DNA of 64,000 bases from assembly GCF_905404315.1 (NCBI RefSeq), contig NC_066268.1:11570001-11634000 (forward strand), in the 5' to 3' direction. Shown in pieces: positions 10,901 to 22,900 of the stretch. The notes beneath the pieces were generated by a model. It had not been told where the DNA came from and ran no database searches. It saw only the letters and a program-made list of their open reading frames with translations. The stretch comes from Leptidea sinapis (lineage: Eukaryota > Arthropoda > Insecta > Lepidoptera > Pieridae). A program made the position numbers and the translations under genes. Numbering within the stretch: the first letter of the stretch is position 1; every line of letters starts with the position of its first letter.

Positions 10901-13900
10901 TATGTTTAACCCACACAAATTTATAATTCTTCTCATGAGCAACGTTTTTGGCAGATGTTAAAAGCTTCTTAAGGTCCATACTGAGGTGGTCATTAATATA
11001 TATTTTCTTTATTGATCCTGTGAAGCCAATATCCGTGGTCGTCACCTTTTCCGCCCTAGCCGCTGCGATGAAGTCTTCTTTTACATATCTGTTTAAAAAG
11101 GTGACGATTATCAGCTTTTCCTTTGAATTGTGCATAGGAACCCTAGATATATAGTTGATTTGAGCCCTTGGCACAACATGATTGATCTTCGTGCTGACTT
11201 TGTCTAGGATTGTGAATAAATTTTCATCTTTTTTGATAGGGATACCCTTGATTTCCACATTATTAAGACGCGATCTTTGTTCCATTGAAGATAGTGCGAG
11301 CTTCGTCTTAGACAACTCACTCTGAAGGCATATTACAGTATCCTGTAATTTTTCAACACTACTGACTCTGGATTCAACGCTCGTTATTCTACCACTCAGG
11401 TCGTCTACTATTTGGCTCGTGTACACACACGTGTCATTAAGATCGGACAGTTCCTTTTTGATGGTTCGTATATCTTCTCTCAACGCAAGCACGCTGGACA
11501 GCTGGCGCTTCATATCACGGAGCTCCTTCATGATAGTTTCAAGAGAAGCAGGTTCGGTGGGCATCGGCGTGGTGGATGATAGCCCGCGACACGTTGCACA
11601 TTTCCATTGCGATCTTTTTTCTGATCCATAGCGCCTCCATGTGGTTTCTGATATGTTAGCACACCCAAAGCATAGTAGGTTATGGCAAAGAGAACACTGT
11701 ACCCCATCATTAAACTTTTCATTGCAAATTGCACACTCAGACATATTGCAGTTGCAAAATTTTGAACCAAAGGTTGAAAATATATGTTATTCCGCCGGTA
11801 TGTTGGAAGGACGGTAACAGGCGGTATGTGTAAGCTTAGCGAGTGTTCACGCGAGACTGAACTTTGTCGCCATTCTTTTGCTTCAAATTAGCTCTGATTT
11901 ATATGTGTCATTTTTCAAATATTGTAAAATTCCCAGATATAAGATTAGTTGAGTGTTTAAAAAAATATTTTATGTTGAAAATAAAACTATCATCATAAAT
12001 ATTAATATGGTACGTCGGCTACCTACTGGTGTTTTCCTAACACTGTAATCCTGAAACCTAACAATATCATAAGAATATACTCTGTTTAGCTTTATGGCAT
12101 GAAAAAATGAGGACGCGAAAATATGGCTCGCGCAGTTCGAGTAGAGACGTGGGAAGCATATTTCATGATGTAGGTACACAAAGTCCACCCCCATTCTGGT
12201 CGGCCTATGATGAAATGGGGAGGTAGATGCAAATCCGAAATGTAATCTTTTTTATATAAGAGGGGGCAAACGGACAAGAGGGGATGGGGAGAGTTGAGGC
12301 AACCGCCCATGGACATCCACAACAACAGGTGTCAAGAAATGGATTGCCGGCCTTTAAGCCGAACGTCCACCGCCGGCTAAACTAAATGAAAACTAAACTC
12401 AGTGAACTAAGCTAAGCTAAACTAGAACTACGTTGTCCGTCCACTAATAAATAAGCTAAAACTACGTTAGTGATGGTCAGTTTGTGCTAGAACGTTGAGT
12501 TAACCAAACGTGATATGGAAGACGACACGAGCAATGACGAGACTTTAGAGGAGGACTATCGTCATAGGAGAAGAAGATTGATTATTGCTTATTTTATGAA
12601 GAAAAAACGGAAACATAGATACTGGATAAGTCAACAAATTCAGTCCTGGAAAACAAGCAGCGAATTTAACACATTGTACATTGAACAACACTATCGACAG
12701 GCGTCAGAGGGGTAAGGCAAGGGGGTGAGAAGCGCTTAGTTTAGCTCAGTTATTTACGAATCGGCCGCACAACTAAGTTAGTTCCACTTAGCTGGGGCAT
12801 TTCCACGCATAGTTTGCGGTGGACGCACATGTATGAAAAACTGGCTCAACTATGCGAGCTAAGCTAAACTAACTTAGTTTAGCCGGCGGTGGACGCTCGG
12901 CTTTAAGGTATGCTTTTTTCATGAAGGTCCCTAAGTCGTATCCGTTCGGGAGAACCGCAGCCCGTATTTGATTCGTATTGACAAAGAAATTTCTTGCAAA
13001 AACGCGTGGTTGTGGAATGCCAGACCGGTGGACCAGATTCGGCCGCTGGAATCAACCCGCACAGCTCCAAACAGTCTGTAAAAAACGGATATTAAGTCCG
13101 CCACCCTTAGTGATTACACTGTTAATCTCTCTTTAATAATCTCTGTTTTGAAATATTATTTGGATTATTTTTAGGACTCCTGAGGATCCATTGGAAGGGC
13201 CAAGCTGGTTGCTGGACCAACCCACTACTAACGTAAGTTACTAAAATTTCATTTTATTAGTAGTACTGTAGAACCGTTGACTCTTACCACGGTTTCGCCG
13301 TTTCGATGTCCTCAATTCGGCTCCACAAGGAGTTGTACTCTTAAAACTGTTGACGAGTACGTTTACCTTGGACAAACAATCCAGTGAGGCAGGTCCAATT
13401 TCCAACAAGAAGTCGAATCCAACTAGTATGCGCAGAGTTCGTAAATCTCGGTATAATATTCTCATCCCCAATGATACAGTGTCTCAAGACGGAGGATTTT
13501 TTTTAATCAATATCCTATCAGTGATGTTATACGGAACGGAGACGAGGTCGTTAACAATGGGGCCTTATGAGAAAGCTTAAGGTCGTTCAGAGGGCAAAGA
13601 TAGAAGGTTAAAGCAGGGTTTCCCCACGTGGGGCCTACGCCCCACAGGGGGCAATTTAAAAATGGACTCGACACGACTTTAACCCTTTCGCTTAGGGTTA
13701 TTTAAATGCAATGCTAGATATCAGTGACAAATTGACATTGGAGTTAGCAATCTCATTGATCTATCTCCTGCTTGTTTCTTGGTTTTATTTTATTCCAAGA
13801 AAATACTGACAGATCTGGTATTTTAATCACATGTTTGTGTTGATGATCCACAACTGAAAAATAAAAGTTATTAAAAGAGAACTTAGTATTTGCATTGTTA

Positions 13901-16900
13901 CGCTCTGTGTCCAAAATGTATATATTTATTTAAAACCGACGTACCTGTGCATCTGCTTTGATGTTCATAGTCACTTTCAATGAAATATTCGCTACATAAC
14001 CTCGAATATTTTGTCGGCGCAAATTTCGAACGTCATAGTGCTTTTAGCCAAGGTTTTTTAATTAAAAAAAAAAACTTTCCACTACAATGAAGAACTGCAT
14101 ATCGTTAGCGAGTAATTTCACTATAAATTCACGAAAATGTTCCACTACCATAAAAAACTGCTTTATTATGATAACTTTAACAAGCCATAATTGACAGTTG
14201 CCGGCCCCGAAGGCCCGAAGTAAAAGTACTCTGTGGTCAGAGTAAGTAAATATCAGTAACAAATGTCATTATAATAGTTAAAGATAAAAAGTAGAATGAA
14301 CGAAATCTGTGTTGCAACGTAAGAATACCATTTATTCTTCAATTATTCTTGTTAAACGGCAACATCGGTTAGTCTACGCGACAAGGCCAAGTCTTCCACG
14401 AGAATTTTGGCACTCGTAGTGTGCATGTTAGGATATACGAGAAATTACCCGATGTCGGCAACTCTTGTCTCTCGCGTCGCGACATATGTCGCGTTGCGCA
14501 TCTTAGCCCAGCTGGTGCGGTAATGTAAAGGCAAGAGCAGTGATTGTGATCCTAAAAATTATGTTTTCTCAACGCAATATCTTAAAATTTTGTTAGTAAA
14601 CTCGATATTTTTATATATAATTAATGGCCTCGTTTTGTTTCATCAGGGCCAGAAGTCGAAGCAAAACAGTCCTTCAGATGATTCAGAGGAAGAGGATCCG
14701 ATAGAGAATCAAGTCAGATCGCATGACCATGAGCAAACTGTAAGTAACACTTAGTAGTATGTTGCATGGGATATAAATAAGTTGTTAGTAGTATTACGCG
14801 TATTTTACATCAAGTAACTGAGTTAATAAACTCTTTTACTTATTATTATTATTATGAGTAGGGGATTTAGATGCATTTAAATCCTAGGTCCTCTGCTTGC
14901 GCTAGCGCGCCTACCCTCGACTTCCTAAAAAATAATGACCTGTGAAAAAATCGAGGCTCCTACTAGGAAACGTGTTCCGGGATTTAAATTGTATTCTGAA
15001 GACCTATTCCTTTCAAGAAGCGTAGGATCCTCACAGGGTTCAGGCAGTGCACGTCCTCTTGCTTTGAGTGACTGTGTTTTAAGACACCCCAGCCTGATTC
15101 TGGCAATGGCCTCGCAATCCAGAAGGAGGAGTATGGGGTCTTTAGCGGCTTCGCCGCAGAATCTCTTTTACTTGGGGATCCACTATTTTATGAATAGCTC
15201 GACCACAGGAGATGTCGCTTCATTGTGTGTCTTCTACCGCATTTATTAAGGGGTGTTCCATATAGCTGTCTGATCTGATTCCTGCCTCTGATATTCCACC
15301 TTCGCACAACGCATCACATCGCTGGATATCACCTTCATCTTCTAGATACTATGTAGCCGGTTTCCTGTACCGTGCATCCACACCGAAATTACTTTTTGTA
15401 CATCACCGTCTCCAAGTGTTACTCAGCAACATCCGACATTGTTAATATATGTTTACAACGTTGCCCAAAACAGTCAACAATTGTTGTTTCATCAGGGCCA
15501 GAAGTCGAAGCAAAATAGTCCTGCAGATGATTCAGAGGAAGAGGATCCGATAGAGAATCAAGTCAGATCGCATAACCATGAGCAAACTGTAAGTAACACT
15601 TAGTAGTATGTTGCATGGGATATAAATAAGTTGTTAGTAGTATTACGCGTATTTTACATCAAGTAACTGAGTAAATAAACTCTTTTACTTATTATTATTA
15701 TTATGAGTAGGGGATTTAGATGCATTTAAATCCTAGGCCCTCTGCTTGCGCTTGCGCGCCTACCCTCGACTTCCTAAAAAATAATGACCTGTGAAAAAAT
15801 CGAGGCTCCTACTAGGAAACGTGTTCCGGGATTTAAATTGTATTCTGAAGACCTATTCCTTTCAAGAAGCGTAGGATCCTCACAGGGTTCAGGCAGTGCA
15901 CGTCCTCTTGCTTTGAGTGTCGCAATCCAGAAGGAGGAGTATGGGGTCTTTAGCGGCTTCGCCGCAGAATCTCTTTTACTTGGGGATCCACTATTTTATG
16001 AATAGCTCGACCACAGGAGATGTCGCTTCATTGTGTGTCTTCTACCGCATTTATTAAGGGGTGTTCCATATAGCTGTCTGATCTGATTCCTGCCTCTGAT
16101 ATTCCACCTTCGCACAACGCATCACATCGCTGGATATCACCTTCATCATCTAGATACTATGTAGCCGGTTTCCTGTACCGTGCATCCACACCGAAATTAC
16201 TTTTTGTACATCACCGTCTCCAAGTGTTACTCAGCAACATCCGACATTGTTAATATATGTTTACAACGTTGCCCAAAACAGTCAACAATTCAATAGAGTC
16301 AATGGAGAATTCTAACAATCGCTAACATTGTTAGAGAATGTAACTTCAACACGGCAACTTAAAATCTAGCATCTGTAAATGTGGCAGTGGTAAGGTACGA
16401 CCGCGGGTGAACATATGTCGTGCTATTTGATTCTTGTCGAATGTTATTGTATGTTAAATTTTGTTAATTTATGTTTGTTATTGACGCGATGAGTAACAAT
16501 CAACAATTAGTAACAAGTAGCCGCAAAAGTTACAGATAGTTACCTAATTTAAATAAAACACTTTTAACGTATTAAAACGCGTGTAATTATAACTGTGTTT
16601 TCGTATAACATCAGCTTGGACACCTTGCTGCATTGTTTCAGTTAGATAATTATTAATTAAGAAGTGCAATATTACAGACAGACGGGCGACCTCTAAGAAA
16701 ACTATGCTGACTGGGGCTAAATCACTGACTGTCACCAAGCCATTGGACAGCAATATCTGAAAATTGTTAGTAACCTCGATATTTTTATATATAATTAATG
16801 GCCTCGTTTTGTTTCATCAGGGCCAGAAGTCGAAGCAAAACAGTCCTGCAGATGATTCAGAGGAAGATGATTCAGAGAAAGAGGATCCGATAGAGAATCA

Positions 16901-19900
16901 AGTCGGATCACATGACCATGAGCAAACTGTAAGTAACACTTAGTAGTATGTTGCATGGGATATAAACAAGTTGTTAGTAGTATTACGCGTATGTTACATC
17001 AAGTTACTGAGTTCATAAACTCTTTTACTTATTATTATTATTATGAGTAGGGGATTTAGATGCACTTAATTCCTAGGCCCTCTGCTTGCGCTAGCGCGAC
17101 TACCCTCGACTTCCTAAAAAATAATGACCTGTGGAAAAATCGAGGCTCCTACTAGGAAACGTGTGCCGGAATTTAAATTGTATTCTGAAGACCTATTCCT
17201 TTCAAGAAGCGTAGGATCCTCACAGAGTCCAGGCAGGGCACGTCCTCTTGATTTGAGTGAATTTGTTTTAAGACACCCCAGCCTGATTCTGGCAATGGCC
17301 TCGCAATCCAGAAGGAGGAGTATGGGGTCTTCAGCGGCTTTGCCGCAGAATCTCTTTTACTTGGGGATCCACTATTTTATAAATAGCTCGACCACAGGAG
17401 ATGTCGCTTCATTGTGTGTCTTCTACCGCATTTATTAAGGGGTGTTCCATAGAGCTGTCTGATCTGATTGCTGCCTCTGAATTCCACCTCGCACTACGCA
17501 TCATATCGCTGGATATCACCTTCATCATCTGGATACTATGTAGCCGGTTTCCTGTACCGTGCATCCACACCGCAATTACTTTTTGTACATCACATAAAAA
17601 TATTACGAACAATAGAGGGTCAAGCAAGGAACCCTGAGGAACGCCACTCGATATGGCTTCCCACCCTGAGATATAATTACTGTCAACAACAGCTTGAGTG
17701 CAATTATCAATATAGGAGGAAAACCATCTTAACAAATCACCGCTGATACCAATATTATAGCATATTAAGAAGGATGTCATGCCGTATTCGGTCTCGTGCT
17801 TGGTATGTACAAAAAGTAATAATTTTTGTACATCACCGTCTCCAAGTGTTACTCAGCAACATCCGACATTGTTAATATCATTTTATGTTCCCGTGTTAGT
17901 ATATGTTTACAACGTTGCCCAAAACAGTCAACAATTCAATAGAGTCAATGAAGAATTCTAACAATCGCTAACATTCTTAGAGAATGTAACTTCAACACGG
18001 CAACTTAAAATCCAGCATCTGTAAATGTGGCAGTGGTAAGGTACGACCGTAGGTGAACATATTTCGTGCTATTTGATTCTTATCGAATGTTATTGTATGT
18101 TAAATTTTGTTAATTTATGTTTGTTATTGACGCGATGAGTAACAATCAACAATTAGTAACAAGTAGCCGCAAAAGTTACAGATTATCTAATTTAAATAAA
18201 ACACTTTTAAAGGATTAAAACGCGTGTAATTGTAACTGTGTTTTTGTATATTAGATTTTTACGTAAAAGTAACTTTTTTATTTTAGTTAACCCGACGTTT
18301 CAAGACCTTTCCAGATTTTAGACTTGCATGCACGTAATGCAAGTACTAAGCAGATCTAGGTAGCAGGTGAAGTTATATAATTTTGTATTAGCAGGAATCG
18401 CCAGCGTTTGTTCGCAGCGAGTTCACGCCGACGGTGCGCCGGCGCAAGTGTGCGCAGTCGCCGTGCGTCACCCCGCGCTCGCCGTTGCTGATGGGTCCTG
18501 GTCCGCGTCCACGACTAAACAGGTATAATAATATTGACACACTTTATCAATTACACAAATTATCTTGCCCCAAACTATGCATAGCCTGTACTATGGACAC
18601 AAGACAACGATATATTTAATACAATATAGTTACCTTTTTTTATGGAATAGGAGGACAAACGAGCATACGGGTCACCTGGTGTTAAGTGATCACCGCCGCC
18701 CACACTCTCCTGCAACACCAGAGGAATCCCAAAAGCGTTGCCGGCCTTTAAGGAAGGTGTACGCGCTTTTTTTGAAGGTACCCATGACGTATCGTCCCGG
18801 AAACACCGCACAAGGAAGCTCATTCCACAGCTTTGTAGTACGAGGGAGAAAGCTTCTTGAAAACCGCACTGTGGAGGACCGCCACATATCCAGATGGTGG
18901 GGATGATATCCTAACTTGTGACGTGTCGTGCGAAGGTGAAATTCGGCGGCAGGAATCAGGTTAAACAGCTCTTCGGAACACTCCGCGTGATAAATGCGGT
19001 AGAAGACACACAATGAAGCGACGTCTCTACGCAACGCCAAGTGATCCAGCCGTTCACAGAGCACTTAGTCACCGACAATTCGAGCTGCTCTACGTTGCAC
19101 GCGGTCAAATGGATCGAGCAGATACTGGGGTGCACCAGACCAGAGATGACAGCAATACTCCATGTGTGGCCGGACCTGCGCTTTGTAGAGCGCTAGAATG
19201 TGGGCCGGCTTGAAGTATTGCCGTGCTCTATTGATGACGCTCAGCTTCTTCGAAGCCAATTTGGCTTTGCCCTCCAGATGGCCACGGTATTGGCAATGGC
19301 TCGAGATTTCGAGACCCAGTATTCCGATACTAGGCGCGGCTTTAAGAGAAGTGTTCTCGTAGAGCGGTGATACGACAAATGGGGTTTTTTTAGTGGTAAA
19401 CGCGCAAACTTGAGTCTTCTGGGGGTTAAATTGGACAAGGTTCAATTTACCCGATTCCGCGACCTTCTCGAGAGAGGACTCGATAGAAGACACAAGTTTC
19501 TCCCGGCACTGGTCGACGATTTCCCGAGAGAGACCTGCATGGCCCGTGTATACGGCATCACCAGTGCTGTCATCTGCATAGCAATGCATGTTGGAGGTGT
19601 CCAACATATCATTGATATGCAGAAGAAACAGCGTAGGAGATAGCACACAGCCTTGGGGCACTCCAGCATTCACGGGCTTCGGGTTCGAGCAATATCCGAC
19701 GACAACGACCTGTATGCTACGCCCAGAGAGGAAGCTGGAGGTCCACTTGCACAAGCTCTCGGGAAGCCCAAATGATGGAAGTTTTGAGAGGAACGCCTTG
19801 TGCCATACACGATCAAAGGCCTTCGCTATATCCAGGCTAACATACGGACGCGGTCGTCTAAATCTACGCGGAGCCAGAGAGTAGACAGGTCCCGACCCTC

Positions 19901-22900
19901 AAAATTGCCGAGACGGCGACAGCAGATATCCTCCCTAACGTACACACATACCCCGGCATGAGGCAAAAAGTTGTGCTCAATTTTGTACCCGGGGTACGTT
20001 AAATATGACGTATCGCTAGGTCGAGATATCTGCGTCTCCGTAAGGAAACACAAGGCCGGCTGCGCCGTCTCAAGGTGGTGGTGGACGGCGTTTAAATTAG
20101 AGTGAATTCCCCTGATATTGCAGAATACGAAGGGCAGCCCGAGCGAGAGTGCTCGGGGAGGGATTCTCCAGCTCTGGTAGAGCCGGTACCCTCCTGGGGT
20201 AATATCTTTTTACGGACCGCTCTCATATTTTGCTGGGGGGGGGGGGGGGGGGGGGAAGGGATGGCTTTCCTTACTTCACGCCGGTATTCTGTGCGAGTGT
20301 GGTAATTAACCCGGACGAGTCTGGCCCGATTGTGCTGACGTCATAGGACGGCAGCGTGACTCTCCCACTTCTAAAAAAACTTAAACAGTAGTAGACATAT
20401 TCGGTCGCACCTACTCCCGTAACAGTTGGAAACTGTACTCTCGAAATTGTTAACGAGTACGTCTACCTTGGACAAATAATTCAGTTGGGCAGGTCCAATT
20501 TCGGGAAAATAGTCACTCGTCGAATGCAACTCGGATGGGCAGCGTTCGGAAAGCTCCGTAAAATCTTCTCGTCCAAAAAACCACAGTGTTCGAAGACGAA
20601 GATTTCTAACCAATGTGTGTTGCCAGTGATGACATACGGAACACAGACGTGGTCGCTAACTATGGGCCTTATGGAGAAGCTCACTGTTGCTCAGCGCAGG
20701 ACCGATCTTCATGGCGACCTTGGGGGAGGCCTTTGTCCAGCAGTGGACGTCTTCCGGCTGAAATGATGATGATGATAACTTACAAAAACGTACATATAAA
20801 CATGCATGACTCGGAAACAAACATCCATATTTATTTCAAGGAATATCAATAACTATTTACACAAAATAAAAATACAATAAAAACTTAGAGCGAATTACAG
20901 ATATTCACTAATAGACAATAGAAGTAGTAATAAGTAAAATTATAAAGAATAAACATGGAATATTATAATCTAATATATATAAAAATGTTCACATTTCTAC
21001 TGGTATTTGAAAATTATAGGATGCCGCTTTCGCGTGAATGTCATTACACTACATTTCGATGGGTTTAGGTGTAGGCTATGATCCTCACAATAATTTTGCA
21101 ATCGGTGTAGATCTTCTTGTAGTTCTATTGCATCATCTAGTAGCGATACCTTGTTGTAGATTTAGATATCGTCAGCAAAGCACAATATTTTGGCGGTACG
21201 TATGCAAGTATCGACATATAAAAATATTGCGAACAATAGAGGGCCAAGCAAGGAACCCTGAGGAACGCCACTCGATATGGGTACCAACCCTGAGATATAA
21301 TTACTGACAACAACAGCTTGAGTGCGATTATGAATTTCAAGGAGGAAAACCATCTTAACAAATCACCGCTGATACCAATATTATAGAGCTTATTAAGAAG
21401 GATGTCATGCCGTATTCGGTCGAATGCCTTACTGAAGTCGGTGTAAATTACATCAGCTTGGACACCTTGCTGCATTGTTTCAGTTAGATAATTATTAAGA
21501 AGTGCAAAATTAGAGACAGACGAACGACCCCTAAGAAAACCATGCTGACTGGGGCTAAAGGCTTGCCTTAGTGCAGGATAAACCTGACTATAAATGATTT
21601 TCTCAAAAACCTTAGATATAATGCAAAGCTTAGAAATTGGATGGTAATTTGATACATTAGTCTTAGCCCCCTTTTTATGCACTGGAGTAATATAAGCCAT
21701 TTTCCATAAATCTGGCATTACACCTGCATAGAGAGATTTATTGAATAAAATTGTAATGGGTACACATATGGTATATATATAGCTATCAAAACATTTCACT
21801 ACGAATATTCCAGGTAAATGATCCGGACCATCAGATTTTGATGGGTCAATACCATGGAGTAGTTTCTTTACCTCAGTAACGTCTACAGTTATTTGCGAGA
21901 TATCACACACTGGTTGTGATGAAAAAGAGATGACATTTTTATTGACCGGGGGATCGGTAAAGTTATTACGAAAAAAAAAACAGAAAAGGCATTACAAATA
22001 GTGGTGCCAGTATTGAAGGTTATGTCAGCAAGGTGAATGCAGCTAGGCATAGTGTTCAGATTTTGTTTTGACTTCATATAAGACGAAAAGTATTTTGGAT
22101 TCAGTTTTATAGAATTTTCAACAGTACGTATATAATTATCGTCACATGATTTTTCAAGATGTTTTATTCTTGCACGTATCATTTTATAAGAAACCATATC
22201 AGACATATTACCATAAGTTTTATATTTACGTAAATATTTATGTTTTTCCTTAAATAGCATTTTTAAGATTGATACAGTACCACACTGGATAGTGATTGGA
22301 TTTAATAAATTTAGATGGTATATATTTTGTTTTAAATTTTTCAAAAAACTCATAGAAAAATGTAACCGACTCATCAAGCGAAAAATCCGTCAGAACGCCA
22401 TGCCAATTAATGCTTTGTATTTCAGCATTAATTGCCTCATAATAACCGCAGTTAAACATGTATTTACGCCTAGGGGCCGCCTGGAGAAAACTTTTCGCGG
22501 TGAATTTAACTATCAAAGATATGGCTCCATGGTGGGCGTCAATAGGAACAAGCGCATCATTACTAACATCACTGATTGTCACCAAGCCATTGGACAGCAC
22601 TAAATCTAGAGTTTAATTATATATATTTCGGATTCCATTGAATTGCTTCAGACCAAGAAATGCCAATTCATCCGTTAAAAAATTTTCATCCTATGATTGA
22701 CAATTACAAGCGCTAAATGATTCGTCACTGTCATTACAAAGATTCCATATTATATTGCTCATATTAATATCACCGATTATAAGAAATTTATCAGTAGGAT
22801 TCTCGGATATTATATCCTGCGTTCGGCCTAGGAAAGGCCTGAGTTTATCGTGAACATTCAGACAGACACGGCGGAGGTCTTTGTTTTGTAATATGTAGTG

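Larger units (their letters stand above)
7317..11880 (-). mobile_element. Nearly full-length Jockey-superfamily LINE
   Basis: Minus-strand order: a GC-richer 5' leader (about 11745-11880), ORF1 (11744-10821), a spacer of about 380 bp, ORF2 (10439-7641), a 3' UTR, and a terminal repeat of TTTA units near 7321-7342 (TAAA repeats on the element strand). Both ORFs are uninterrupted, so this copy is young. It sits antisense in intron 3 of the shugoshin-like gene. I could not identify a convincing target duplication, so the 5' boundary is approximate. Fragments of relatives lie at 16612-16757, 17594-17822, 20826-22915 and 53190-54370. Confidence 0.8.
14634..18242 (+). repeat. Tandem triplication carrying a coding exon
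   Basis: Three direct copies begin near 14600/14634, 15483 and 16765. Each contains the exon starting GGCCAGAAGTCGAAGCAAAA, its acceptor (GTTTCATCAG), its donor (GTAAGTAACAC), and about 700 bases of shared intron ending in TTTGTACATCACCGTCTCC. The first copy is shortest and joins the second at AACAATT/GTTTCATCAG. The second lacks 42 bp inside the shared intron. The third carries an extra LINE fragment (17594-17822). Copies differ by only a few percent by eye, so the duplications are recent. The shared intron includes a decayed LINE C-terminus (GDVASLCVFYRIY). Confidence 0.85.

Noticed and set aside
11745..11960. Target duplication of the full-length LINE
   Set aside because: I compared the left flank (GGTAAACTGACA) with sequence around the 5' end and found only short partial matches, so no duplication is claimed.
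13615..13670. Complete hAT element at the CAGGGTTTCCCC motif
   Set aside because: No matching right end or 8-bp duplication could be found nearby.
14935..17438. Repeated reading frames starting MTCEKIEAPTRKRVPGF as three new genes
   Set aside because: They lie in the shared intron of the tandem triplication, run into a decayed LINE C-terminus, and one copy has a 42-bp deletion; they are by-products of the duplication.
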